The position numbers were made by a program, and so were the translations under genes. Shown here piece after piece: positions 35,281 to 46,129 of a stretch of 64,000 nucleotides of DNA (the stretch's first letter is position 1; the number at the start of each line of letters is the position of its first letter). The notes under the pieces were generated by a model that was given only the letters and a program-made list of their open reading frames with translations, was not told the origin of the DNA and did not search any database. The stretch is from Raphanus sativus (taxonomy: Eukaryota > Streptophyta > Magnoliopsida > Brassicales > Brassicaceae), in contig NC_079514.1 of the NCBI RefSeq assembly GCF_000801105.2, forward strand, positions 47,310,515 to 47,374,514, in the 5' to 3' direction.

Positions 35281-35510
35281 TAAAAGACTAGACACTTATA
35301 TATTTGACCCTAAAAAAAAGAAAACTCTTATTAAATAAAATGTGTTACCACATCTAGTGACCACATCAATAAGGGCCTGGTCTGGTTAATGATTATCCTA
35401 AAACAAAAGCCCAGTTAAAAAAACTTAAAGCCCACAATCTTGACTAAAAACAAAAAGGAAGTATAAACTATGAAAGATCCCGTCCGTTCAATCAAAGTCT
35501 CCGATCTAGG

Positions 35511-35574
35511 CCACGTCACCAATCCACGTGAAGCACATCTAAACCAATCAAAGCGAGCACACCCTTCTATATAA
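35511..35574 (+). promoter_or_regulatory. Histone H2B promoter: type I element, CCAAT and TATA
   Basis: CCACGTCACCAATCCACG at 35511-35528 closely fits the plant histone type I element (hexamer CCACGTCA plus reverse octamer), with about two mismatches in the octamer part. A G-box CACGTG overlaps at 35525-35530, CCAATCA is at 35544-35550 and TATATAA at 35568-35574, 82 bp before the ATG. This layout is typical of S-phase-induced plant histone genes. Consensus from memory. Confidence 0.65.
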
Positions 35575-35655
35575 GAAAATCGGTTCCTCCAATACTTTCA
35601 TTCACAAACGCATCTTTCCGTTAAACATTTTACTCTAAAACTCATCAAACCGATA

Positions 35656-36072
35656 ATGGCACCCAAGGCGGCAGAGAAGAAACCCGCAGAGAAGAAGCCA
35701 GCGGAGAAAGCCCCGGCGGAGAAGCGTCCAAAGGCGGAGAAGAAGATCTCGAAGGAAGGAGGAAGCGACAAGAAGAAGAAGAAGTCGAAGAAGAGCGTCG
35801 AGACGTACAAGATCTACATCTTCAAGGTCCTGAAGCAGGTTCATCCCGACATCGGAATCTCCGGGAAGGCGATGGGGATCATGAACAGTTTCATCAACGA
35901 CATCTTCGAGAAACTCGCGCAGGAATCTTCGAAGCTCGCTAGGTACAACAAGAAGCCGACGATCACGTCGAGGGAGATCCAGACGGCGGTTAGGCTCGTG
36001 TTGCCCGGAGAGCTCGCGAAACACGCCGTCTCTGAGGGGACCAAGGCGGTTACCAAATTCACAAGCACTTAG
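35656..36072 (+). CDS. Histone H2B
   Basis: Intronless, 138 residues. The N-terminal tail is Lys/Ala/Pro-rich with repeated AEKKPAEK units; the histone fold starts near [20 protein letters not shown] and includes [20 protein letters not shown], the basic [15 protein letters not shown] segment and the C-terminal helix. The ending AVTKFTST contains the conserved monoubiquitination lysine (K134). It dimerises with H2A in the nucleosome. Codon use is GC-rich compared with flanking DNA, as usual for plant histones. Confidence 0.96.
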   Translation: MAPKAAEKKPAEKKPAEKAPAEKRPKAEKKISKEGGSDKKKKKSKKSVETYKIYIFKVLKQVHPDIGISGKAMGIMNSFINDIFEKLAQESSKLARYNKKPTITSREIQTAVRLVLPGELAKHAVSEGTKAVTKFTST

Positions 36073-38902
36073 GGTTTGAATCGACTGTGTACCGATTAGT
36101 GAGATCCTTTGAATGAACAGGTTTTTCTTGTTAATGAATATCGATTTTCTAGCAATATAATTTGGGGATTCAGATTTAATTCTACAATTGCGGGATTATA
36201 TCTCAAGATTTGTTCTTATGTTTCTGAAATCTCTTGCTATTCTCTTGGTTTGTTTCATGATCCCACTGGTTTATAGTTTACAAAAAAAAAATGATCCCAC
36301 TGGTTTCTGTAACGGTTTGAACAGACTACACAACATATCTTGCTATTGGGCTTTAAAATTCTAGTCGGCCCATTAAATAGTGCACACGATCTGATTCCTA
36401 GTTTCGATGAAACGACTTTAGATTTTCTGTGCCTGTGATTCACAAATAGCTCTGAGATGATCGTTGCTTCGGTTCTGTGCTGCTTCTTTCGTTGGTTCCC
36501 TAGTTGAATTTCTATCCGCCTGGTTTATGTAGAGTGATTGGCATGATATTCTTGATTGAAGTTCTCCTCTGCCTTCAATCAATTCTCGGGTGCTTGTTCT
36601 GCGACGTAAATGGTATTTACAAGAATGTTTGTTGGCAAGTGTACGACTTATTGTTTCTGGTGTATCAGTGTGCTTATGTTTGTTTCATCTCGAGCCTCCC
36701 CTTTGCTCTTGTTTGAAGATTGTTTGGTGGTTCTTCCTGGTTCAAGCTTGTTAAAAGGTTGTTCTTCTTGGTTCAAGCTTGTCCGAGTGGAGATTGTTGG
36801 AATTGTCTCAGTAAACTCAGACTATGGTTTTCTCTAATGATGAAGCATACTTCTATGGAGATCGCAAGTATCGCCTCTTTTGATTACAAACTTTGCTAAT
36901 TGAGGAAGTTGGAGTTTGAAAAAGAGATGCCATTCAAACTGGTCCACAAAACCAGTATGTTGGTTGGACCTTTTTTTAGTATTGATTGTTGTTTGTTTTT
37001 TGCTAGTTTGAACTTATTTATATCACCTACCGGTGAGTATTTGTTAATATTCTTTCGAGTTTGTACTTTCAGAACTTTGAAGTTTGAATTGAACAACAGT
37101 GTTTAAAAGGTTAAGTTCCTAACAACAGACTGTGGTTTCTGGTCCAAACTCACTACTTTATCAACTCCAGTCTCTAGCATGTGTGTTCAGACCGCCATGA
37201 AGTTCCTATTGCTTAAAGTCCAGCATGTGTGTGTGGAAGTTTTTTTTTTTGTTCCTACTCAACTCTTTTGGATATCTACACAGATTTCACTGACAAGTCT
37301 TAACCCTAGCATGTGTTCTTAGAAATCCCTGAAGTGAAGACTACTAATCTAGCATGACTGCTAAAGTTACATGAAGTTTCTACTTAGCCTTTTAAAAATC
37401 TATGAGTTTATCTTTCCTAGTTGACTCAAGATGTCAAGCCAAAGCTAAACAAACAAGATCATGCAACTAACGTAAAGGAACATGAAGAAGAGGATGATGA
37501 CTTGGTAATCTTACATGAAATGGAAAACTCCACTCGACCGGATCAACTGGGTCAGATCGACAGGCAAACTAAAAGATATAACTATAAACTTACTAGAAGG
37601 ATTACCAAACATCACCAGGAATTCGCCGAAGGCTCATCTAGAAACCTTGCCAAAAACTTGTCTAGAAACTCATCGGACACACCAAATCTCGTCCAATGGA
37701 CTCATTTATTGTGTTATGGATGTTAAAAACATAACGAACATTCATTTTTCTTCAGTAACCAGTCATGAGTTTTACAAACATGCTTTAAAAGAACAGAGTC
37801 AATTGAAAACAGCTAAACAATGCAGAAAATCAAAAGAATGTGGGACTGTACATTTCTGGTGGCGGTTTGGCGTTTGAGTTAGACATTGGGGAGATTCTCA
37901 CAAAGCCGAAAGCTTTAAAGCTTGAATAATAAAGAAACACAAAGAAACACAAAGAAACACAAAGATGGTAACTGTCTTGTTTCAATGATTTACTGTCTCT
38001 TATTAATGCTTTTTTCTTTCGTACCAGTTTTACTGTCTCTTGCTTTTCCATTACTTCCTCTGCCTGTTTTGTCTTCTTGTTTAGGTGACTGTTGCTTGCA
38101 ACATGCTTTTTTTTTCATTGATGGGCTTCAGATTAGACTTGGGCCTCCATACCAGCTGATCCATCATTTATCTCACTTTGTCTTGTTTGTTTACTCAAAT
38201 CTTTTGCTCTTTTCCCCCTGTTCAACACAAACACTCTTACAATGTATCGGTTTTGCTTCCTCACAAATGAAACTCCTGACAACTCTATTTGCAACTAATT
38301 TTAACATGATTATATCGTAATTTTTATCTGCAAAGGTGGGGTCTGTTTTCTCTTTTACTAAGTCCAAGTTCATAACAAGAGACTGTGGTTCTTGGTCTAA
38401 GTTCACCACTTTATCAACTCTAGCATGTGTCTTCAGTTAACGTAAGGTTTTTTTAATTAATCCCATGGATTAGCAGACTCCTTAACTTAATTTTTTTTTT
38501 AAGAATGTTCGAATTAGTATTTTATCTTCTTGGAAAAACACATGAATCCTCACATCACGTACACATTTTGGTATCCAAAAACACACAAACACAATAATCA
38601 AGTTATTTGCAAAAAAAAAAAAAAAAGTTATTTGCAATATCAACACTTGTTTGGTTTGACCTCTTTCTAACTTACAAGAGTAAAATGGCCATAACGGTAA
38701 CATAGGCCCGCTAGCAGATACCTTGGCCCAACTATTATAGATTTAATCAGAATCTTATCTGGTTTGACAAAACCATATCGGTCGATTTCTAGATTGTTAA
38801 GACAAAACATCTTTACCCAAATCCTTAAACCTCTTCATCGTCTCTATCCTTCATCTCAGAAGCTCATTCACATCCCATCTCTCTACTTCAAACAAACAAA
38901 CA
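36073..38902. other. 2.8-kb region with no recognised gene; scattered short repeats
   Basis: The first 150 bp are H2B 3' UTR. The rest is T-rich, intron-like DNA. Fragments around ACAGACTGTGGTTTCTGGTC (37125) and AGAGACTGTGGTTCTTGGTC (38379), each followed by CTTTATCAACTC and CTAGCATGTGT, are diverged copies about 1.25 kb apart. TTGGTTCAAGCTTGT is repeated near 36740 and 36769. A 101-codon open frame (37421-37726, plus) is charged (EEEDDDLVILHEMEN, then basic) and looks like a possible exon, but I recognise no family. ACAAAGAAAC occurs three times in a row at about 37935-37965. Confidence 0.4.
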
Positions 38903-41155
38903 ATGGCCTTCTCCTCCTGTCTCAAACTCTATCCTTTCTCCATCTCCCACTCCCTAACTCTAACCCACCAATCCTTCTCTCTCAAACCCACTCCTCCTCC
39001 TCCCTCCACCGTCTCCTTCGCTCTCTCCTCTACCTCCGTCAACCTCCTCGACTCCCTCCGTAGCCAGCCCGACGACTCCTCCGCCCTCCGCCTCTTCAAT
39101 TCCGCCTCAAAACACCCCAACTTCTCCCCTGACCCTGCTCTCTACGACGAGATCCTTCTCCGGCTAGGCCGCTCCGGCTCCTTCGACTCGATGAAGAAGA
39201 TCCTCTCCGACATGAAGAACACCTCCTCCTGCGAAATGGGTACTTCTCAATTCTTGATTTTGTTAGAGAGCTACGCTCAGTTCGACTCCCACGAAGAGAT
39301 TCTCGTCACTGTTCACTGGATGATTGATGAGTTCGGGTTAAAACCCGATACCCATTTCTACAACCGGATCCTGAACCTCCTCGTCGACGGCAACAGTTTG
39401 AGACTCGTTGAGACTGCTCACGACCAGATGAGTGTCTGGGGGATTAAACCAGATGTCTCCACGTTCAACGTTCTCATCAAAGCCTTGTGTAAAGCTCACC
39501 AGCTTAGACCAGCTGTTCTGATGATGGAGGATATGCACAGTTACGGTCTTGTCCCTGATGAGAAGACTTTCACTACGATTATGCAAGGGTACATCGAAGA
39601 AGGTGACTTGGACGGTGCGTTGAGAATAAGGGAGCAGATGGTTGAGTTAGGGTGTTCTTGGTCTAACGTCAGTGTTAATGTGATTGTTCATGGGTTCTGT
39701 AAGGAAGGGAGAGTTGAGGAAGCTCTTAATTTTATTCAGGAGATGTCGAATGAAGGCGGGTTTTTCCCTGATCAGTACACGTTTAACACGTTGGTTAATG
39801 GGTTGTGTAAAGCGGGGCATGTGAAGCATGCTATTGAGATTATGGATGTGATGCTTCAAGAAGGGTATGATCCTGATGTGTATACTTACAACTCGGTGAT
39901 CTCTGGTTTGTGTAAATTGGGAGAGGTGAAAGAAGCGGTGGAGGTTCTTGATCAGATGATTAGTAGAGACTGTTCTCCAAACACGGTTACTTACAACACT
40001 TTGATCAGCACATTGTGCAAGGAGAATCAGGTTGAAGAAGCTACGGAGCTTGCTCGTGTTCTCACCAGCAAAGGGATTCTTCCTGACGTCTGTACATTCA
40101 ACTCTTTGATCCAAGGCTTGTGTTTGACTAGGAATCACCGTGTCGCGATGGAGCTGTTCGAAGAGATGAGGAGCAAAGGATGCGAGCCTGACGAGTTCAC
40201 GTACAACATGTTGATCGATAGCTTATGTTCTAAAGGAAAGCTAGATGAAGCGCTAAACATGCTTAAACAGATGGAATCTAGTGGCTGTCCGCGGAGTGTG
40301 ATAACTTACAACACTTTGATAGATGGGTTCTGCAAAGCCAATAAGATCAGAGAAGCTGAGGAGATATTCGATGAGATGGAAGTGCATGGGGTTTCAAGAA
40401 ACTCGGTGACGTACAACACACTCATCGATGGGCTTTGTAAAAGCAGGAGAGTAGAAGACGCGGCTCAGCTCATGGATCAGATGATAATGGAAGGACATAA
40501 AGCTGACAAGTTCACTTACAATTCACTTCTAACACATTTCTGCAGAGGAGGTGACATCAAGAAAGCTGCGGATATAGTGCAAGCCATGACCTCAAACGGG
40601 TGCGAACCTGATATAGTGACGTATGGGACCTTGATAAGCGGGTTGTGTAAAGCTGGTAGAGTCGAAGTTGCAAGTAAACTCTTGAGGTCGATTCAGATGA
40701 AAGGGATTGCTTTGACACCGCACGCTTACAACCCTGTGATTCAAGGGCTGTTTAGAAAGAGGAAAACAACTGAAGCTATAAACTTGTTTAGAGAAATGCT
40801 TGAGAAGAGTGAAGCAGGACCGGACGCAGTCTCTTACAGGATCGTGTTCCGTGGGCTGTGTAATGGAGGCGGGCCAATCCGTGAAGCAGTTGACTTTCTT
40901 GTTGAGCTGTTGGAGAAAGGGTTTGTGCCTGAGTTTTCTTCGTTGTATATGTTGGCTGAAGGTCTTCTGGCGTTGTCGATGGAGGAGACACTGGTTAAGT
41001 TAATGAACATGGTGATGCAGAAAGCGAGATTCTCAGAGGAAGAGGTTTCAATGGTGAAGGGTTTGATTAAGATCAGGAAGTTTCAAGACGCTTTGGCTAC
41101 TCTTGGTGGTGTCTTGGACAGTCGCCAGCCGAGGAGAACTTTCAGGTCAAGATGA
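38903..41155 (+). CDS. MEE40: P-type pentatricopeptide repeat (PPR) protein, MEE40-like
   Basis: Single exon, 750 residues. Residues 1 to about 55 are Ser/Leu/Pro-rich without acidic residues at first, consistent with an organelle transit peptide. From about 75 to 700 there is a tandem series of 35-residue P-class PPR motifs, seen as repeated blocks such as TFNTLVNGLCKAG, TYNSVISGLCKLG, TYNTLISTLCKEN, TYNTLIDGFCKAN and TYGTLISGLCKAG; I estimate 15-17 motifs. There is no E, DYW or SMR domain, so an RNA stability, splicing or translation role in plastid or mitochondrion is the family expectation. Length and position match Arabidopsis MEE40 as remembered. The frame is intact. Confidence 0.93.
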   Translation: MAFSSCLKLYPFSISHSLTLTHQSFSLKPTPPPPSTVSFALSSTSVNLLDSLRSQPDDSSALRLFNSASKHPNFSPDPALYDEILLRLGRSGSFDSMKKILSDMKNTSSCEMGTSQFLILLESYAQFDSHEEILVTVHWMIDEFGLKPDTHFYNRILNLLVDGNSLRLVETAHDQMSVWGIKPDVSTFNVLIKALCKAHQLRPAVLMMEDMHSYGLVPDEKTFTTIMQGYIEEGDLDGALRIREQMVELGCSWSNVSVNVIVHGFCKEGRVEEALNFIQEMSNEGGFFPDQYTFNTLVNGLCKAGHVKHAIEIMDVMLQEGYDPDVYTYNSVISGLCKLGEVKEAVEVLDQMISRDCSPNTVTYNTLISTLCKENQVEEATELARVLTSKGILPDVCTFNSLIQGLCLTRNHRVAMELFEEMRSKGCEPDEFTYNMLIDSLCSKGKLDEALNMLKQMESSGCPRSVITYNTLIDGFCKANKIREAEEIFDEMEVHGVSRNSVTYNTLIDGLCKSRRVEDAAQLMDQMIMEGHKADKFTYNSLLTHFCRGGDIKKAADIVQAMTSNGCEPDIVTYGTLISGLCKAGRVEVASKLLRSIQMKGIALTPHAYNPVIQGLFRKRKTTEAINLFREMLEKSEAGPDAVSYRIVFRGLCNGGGPIREAVDFLVELLEKGFVPEFSSLYMLAEGLLALSMEETLVKLMNMVMQKARFSEEEVSMVKGLIKIRKFQDALATLGGVLDSRQPRRTFRSR

Positions 41156-41392
41156 TGATGATTATACCTTGGAGAAGGATGTTCACTTTCTAAATTTTTT
41201 AGACCATATGAGATGTTATGAATATAGCAATCATAATACAGTCATTAATCATGTCATTACGAACAAGAAAGACAGTTTTGGGGAATGAAAAAAGAATGTT
41301 TAGTTGTGTGATTACAGTTGAATATAAATTAAAATTGTGAGAATCTTTAGCAAAAACAGTCGGCTATGGAGCTTACACAAGATTGATTACCT

Positions 41393-43346
41393 TTAGAGAA
41401 AACCTCCACCAGTCCAAGCGGTGTCTGGTTTCCCGTTGTGACCAACGGATTTCTTGTCGTCGGCACTTTGGTAATGACCATCAAACCCATCATCCCAACC
41501 GGTCCAGCCGCCGTCATCATTAGAAGAAGGTGATGACCCCTTTGGAGCTACTGCTTCCTTCTTTGTACTCTCATTATCTCCCCAATCGTCCCATGAATTT
41601 GACTTCTGAGAATTGTTGTAATGAGCAGTTGATGATGACTGTGACACTCCTCCGGCAGATGGATTTGCTGCTTTGTTCCCACTTCCATAGTCCTGGTAGT
41701 AACCATTGCTCTCACTTTCATTATGCTGATTCCAGCTTGTTGTTCCTTCTTTAGTGTACTCTCCGACCTTCTGTGTAGCAATTGCCATAACTCCTTTCAT
41801 AATCCCCCATGTTCTATGCCCTATCTCTGTTGTCTTAGTCGCTACTACATTTACAGTTTCACTCACCTTATGATCATACCCACCTTCCTTCACCTACAAA
41901 GAAAAACGGTTTCTTTTATCTGATTATGACTTCACATTAAGTTTACTGCCAGCAGAATTATGATGAAGAAAAGTAAAATGTATAGAGATTACAGAATATT
42001 CAAGAATTGTGCTCTATACAGAGTTATAAAAAAATCTCACTATACATGACATTAAATTTATTATAACAATGTCGAAAATGTGATAACCAGCGCCCAGATG
42101 ACACATTAAGCTAAGCAGCAACACTTGATACTAGATAAGAAGAATACATATATTCACCATGGACTGTGCTCTATACAGAGTTATATTCATCATGAACTGA
42201 GCTCACCAGATGACAGATTAAGCTAAGTAAGCATTGACACTGATACTAGATAAGGAGACTACATATATTCACCATGTCAAAAATGTGATAACAGGCACCC
42301 ACCCAGATGACAGATTAAACCAAGCATCAACATAGATACTAGATCAAGAGACTAAAGATAAGCCTTTCAAAGGTCTCCACTTTCATCAAAGCAGAATCAA
42401 AAGTGTTAAAAAAGTACCTTGGAAGTGAACTCCTTGGTTCCTGTCTGAACAACACTCGCAGCTGACTGAGCAGCAGACGCAGCAACCATAGACAATCTCC
42501 CAAATCCCTACTCAAAATACATATCAACACACAATTCAAAAAAGAGAACTGAACACAAAAAAAAAGCAATCTCAATCTCAAAATCACCTGAGACACAACA
42601 GAGAAAACATCATCCTGCTGATTGTTGCTTCTCGTCACCGGACCCGAACCCGATCCAAACCCAACATACTTGCCACCTTGCGAAGGAGGAAGCCCTTCAG
42701 GCTTAGACTCATTCTCCGCCATCCTCCTCGCGAAAAAACTCTCCTTCCCCGCAGCAGATGCCTCAAGCTGCGACCTCGTGTAAACATCCTCCGACGACTT
42801 CGACTTCGCACGTGCCCCACCACCTCCTCCTCCAGATCCCCTAAAATCATTCTCAGATTGATTCCTTCTCATATCAGATCTATACGAATCATCACTCCCC
42901 CAAGCATCCCATCCTCCTTCGCCCTGAGCCAACGGAGGCTTCTTATGCATCATCCCTCCTTCCTTAACAACAGGCGGATCGCTCCAGGCCTTTCCTTCAG
43001 CCAACGCCTGGATCCGATCGCGATACACCGACGCGGCGTTCGAGTTGTACTTGGAGATGATGTCCGTCTCCTTGGCGATTCCGTACTGCGACAGGAAGCT
43101 GTTGAGCCGCTCGTTGCCTCCTCCGGCTTCCATCTTCTTGATCTGGATCTCGGACCACGAGTCCATCGTCACGGATCTGACGAAGGAGATGTGGACGCCG
43201 AGTCCTCGGTGCTTCCCCGAGCACTCCAGGCACATGAAGATTCCGTATGAGACCGACGCCCATTGCGGATTCTTCTGTGCGCAGTCGACGCATACTTTGT
43301 TCTCGGGGTGGGATTGGAGAGCTCGTAGCTGTCTCGCCGCCGCCAT
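41393..43346 (-). CDS. AGD6: ARF GTPase-activating protein, AGD6-like
   Basis: Three exons: 43346-42588, 42507-42418 and 41893-41393, all phase 0, total 1350 nt (449 residues). The ArfGAP zinc finger is at the N terminus: C19, C22, C39, C42, with the catalytic arginine finger R47 in GKHRGLG. A Gly/Ser-rich linker follows, then [20 protein letters not shown] (about residues 193-212), an alpha-helical region ([39 protein letters not shown]) and Trp-rich acidic segments near the C terminus ([14 protein letters not shown]). This is the ARFGAP1/AGD6-7 layout; such proteins promote GTP hydrolysis by ARF1 on Golgi COPI vesicles. The second intron holds a local repeat. Confidence 0.92.
42085..42355 (-). 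repeat. Threefold diverged repeat in the second AGD6 intron
   Basis: CCAGATGACAcATTAAGCTAAG or close variants at about 42093, 42193 and 42302, each followed by GATACTAGATAAGgAGA-like sequence; the first two also carry ACATATATTCACCATG. The unit is about 100 bp. Confidence 0.7.
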
Positions 43347-43618
43347 TTTTTTATTTCTCCGGAGCTCCGAACACCCTGAGAGCAGATCTGATTCGGATTG
43401 ATGCGTTTTTATTTTACTTTTTTCGGTTTCATCGTCTTCCTAATAAATGGGTAAGAAACTCGGTTTGATTGGGTACGTGTGTTTGCCACGTGCGAAGTTC
43501 CTGACAAAGCTTTTTTTTTTTTTAACATTAGTTCCTGACAAAGCTTTCCAGGCATTAACAGACTGAAATTATATAACAACATGAGTAACTTACATACTTA
43601 CATAACAATCGTCACTTA

Positions 43619-43684
43619 GGATAAGAAAGTTGACAAATAGCATTAAGAAAGTTGGATAAGAAAGTTGACAAATAGCATTAAGAA
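43619..43684. repeat. 35-bp tandem duplication
   Basis: GGATAAGAAAGTTGACAAAT starts at 43619 and again at 43654, each copy continuing AGCATTAAGAA. It lies in the AGD6 upstream region (43347-43977), which is otherwise AT-rich with no gene seen. Confidence 0.85.
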
Positions 43685-43977
43685 TGAGATCAAAATAATT
43701 AACAAGAAATCAATTGATAGACAGATATTAATTTGAGGAACCCCAGGATTATGGGACGGAGTTTATAGATAATTTTGTGCTGGAAAATTATGTCTTCGAA
43801 CAAAAGTTGGATATTTTATGTTGCTGAAATGTTGCTAACAAATATTTTAAAAATCATATATCATGAACTGAAATTCCATAACTACATAACCAATCCTAAT
43901 CTATATTAAGTTTCAACAATATGTTCATGAAACCTGATCTCACTTTTAAAACTACAGTGGGTAGTAGCTTAGTTTTG

Positions 43978-45093
43978 TATTAGTGTTTAGAGGTGAACAG
44001 AAGAAGATCTTGTTGCGACGTTCATGGCGATTTGACAAAACACAAGAAGACAAAGGAGAGAGAGAGAGGATAAAGGAATACTTTCTGTTATTGATCAAAG
44101 TGTGAGCTACACACGTTATATACACTTGACAGCTAATTCCGGAACAAACCGGTTATTGATCTAATCTAAAATGTACAATCAGACCGTAAATGAACCGATA
44201 ATAAACCAATATTTCCCCTCAAGATGGAGCATATATATCAATGAACTCCATCTTGCTCATAAGATACCAGAAAGGAGAAGGATACAAAAGTTTAGTGAGC
44301 ATATCAGCAAGTTGATTTGCTGTCCTGACATGAAGTGTACGTACTAGACCTTTCTTAACTCATTCCCGAACAATGTGACAGTCTCGCTCCACGTGTTTAG
44401 TCCTTTCATGGAAAACATCATTGTTAGCTATATGTATGGCAGCAGTATTGTCACAGTAGAGAGGCGCATCTTCTCGAGTTTCAATCCAAAGATCCTCCAT
44501 CAAGTTTCGAAACCAAATCATCTCCTTGACAGCTTCAGACATTGCACGGTACTCTGACTCAGCGGAGGAGCTAGAGACTGTGTCTTGCTTATTCGACTTC
44601 CATGTGACAAGCGAAGACCCAACAAACACACACAAACCAGAGACACTTTGTCTAGTATCAGGACATGAACCCCAATCAGCATCTGCAAAAGCAGACAGCT
44701 TCAAATCGGAGGTAGAAGAATAGAAAAGTCCTAAACCGACAGTGCATTTGAGGTAATGTAGAACTTTGTAGGCAGCTTGGAGGTGTGGAGCTCTAGGAGA
44801 TGAGGTGAACTGACAAAGTTTGTGAACCGCAAAAGTGATATCTGTTAGATTAGATCTAATATATTAGTGTTTAGAGGTGAACAGAAGAAGATCTCCTTGC
44901 GACGTTCATGGCGATTTGATAAAGCACAAGAAGACAAAGGAGAGAGAGAGGATAAAGGAATACTTTCTGTTATTGATCAAAGTGTGAGCTACACACGTTA
45001 TATACACTTGACAGCTAATTCCGGAACAAACCGGTTATTGATCTAATCTAAAATGTACAATCAGACCGTAAATGAACCGATAATAAACCAATA
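43978..45093 (-). mobile_element. Internally deleted Copia element with TA...TA LTR ends
   Basis: Two near-identical LTRs (43978-44211 and 44862-45093) begin TATTAGTGTTTAG and end AAACCAATA as read on the plus strand. Both ends are flanked by the 5-bp repeat TTTTG (43973-43977 and 45094-45098), supporting these as true boundaries. The interior is only 650 bp and carries, on the minus strand, the end of RT and RNase H. A polypurine tract TTGAGGGGAAA abuts the 3' LTR (44211-44221). The high LTR identity suggests a fairly recent insertion that then lost, or never had, most of its interior. Confidence 0.8.
44360..44850 (-). pseudogene. Copia RT C terminus plus RNase H fragment
   Basis: On the minus strand: DITFAVHKLCQFTSSPRAPH, HYLKCTVGLGLFYS, then RNase H blocks LSAFADADWGSCPDTRQSVS, TWKSNKQDTVSSSSAESEYR, APLYCDNTAAIHIANN and HERTKHVERDCH. 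The frame is open across the fragment to the stop at 44360, so decay since deletion is slight. Protease, integrase and most of RT are missing. Confidence 0.9.
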
Positions 45094-45098
45094 TTTTG

Positions 45099-46129
45099 TT
45101 TCATTGCGTAAAGTTTATATGGATAAAAAGGATAAGTGACTCCATGTTACCATGGCTATGCTTTGAGAAAATGTTGAATCTTCTGAGCTGTGACCTTGTG
45201 GCAGTTTGTCACTTGCATGCAAAGACGAAATATATATTTTAGTGATTAACTGATTTTCATGACCTGATTAATTACATGTAAACTATGATGCAAGCCAAAC
45301 TCATCAATCTAATTGCAAAGAGATCATGGGAACACACAAATAAAATGTCAGCGTGAGAAATTTCCATCTATCTGTACTACTTGGAGATTTCAATATTATA
45401 TTGTTTCTCGTTGGTCCCAACTGTCTGCAGCGGCGGTGTATGTTGTATACAGGGGTAGACCTAGATGAGAAAGGGGTGTGGCACATGCTCCATGCTTACT
45501 AATATAAAGCTTTATGTTATTGTGTATAGGGATGAAAAAATTAGGCAATAATGTTGCATCTTCTTTATGGATACATTATTTAGGCAACACATATATATAC
45601 GACTCACTTTGACACCCATTTGTCCACACGGTCTATAACTGGACAAAAATCACAAAAACATAAAATTATGTTTTTCAAACAAACCGTAAAATTGAGTATT
45701 TTTGTCCAAATCGTAAAATCTTGTTTTTCTGCCAAACTTATAAAAGTAAAATTTTCCACTAAAATCGAAAAAATAAATTTTCGCCCCCAATCTTAAAATC
45801 AAGTTTACCGATCAAACCCCGGAAATTGTAGCAAATATGTATGTATCTAGGGTTAGATTGACAACTTTAGATGTTTACAATTCGAATTTTGCCAAAAAAA
45901 ACTCCTAGAAAAATACAAGTTTAATACATCACTGAATCCATACAATAATTATTCACATTATACTGCATAATCATTATCTACAATCACTACTAATTACATC
46001 TCACAAGATGCAATTTGAAGCATAATCATGGTTATTTATTTATTTTAGGTAGAACGATCTTTCTACAATTCATACCACTTTAATTAACCACTAAGACAAA
46101 GTTCAACTAGCTACATCAACATCTTATGT
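45099..46129. other. Intergenic DNA with a degenerate short tandem repeat and a hAT-like remnant
   Basis: Near 45450-45486 the words GGGGTAGACCTAGATGAGAA and GGGGTGTGGCACATG resemble the left part of the hAT MITE at 50539. At 45630-45830 a degenerate repeat of about 27 bp (AAATCGTAAAATCTTGTTTT and relatives) recurs about seven times. No gene seen. Confidence 0.45.

Noticed and set aside
35635..36024. Minus-strand frame over the H2B gene
   Set aside because: Leu/Arg-rich antisense shadow of a Lys-rich histone.
39647..40138. Minus-strand frame inside the PPR gene
   Set aside because: Antisense shadow of repeated PPR codons.
42678..43250. 190-codon plus-strand open frame over AGD6 exon 1
   Set aside because: Arg/Pro-rich antisense frame of a GC-rich exon; the ArfGAP domain on the minus strand is unmistakable.
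42997..43293. Arg-rich minus-strand frame in another register of AGD6 exon 1
   Set aside because: Overlaps the ArfGAP zinc finger out of frame; no support.
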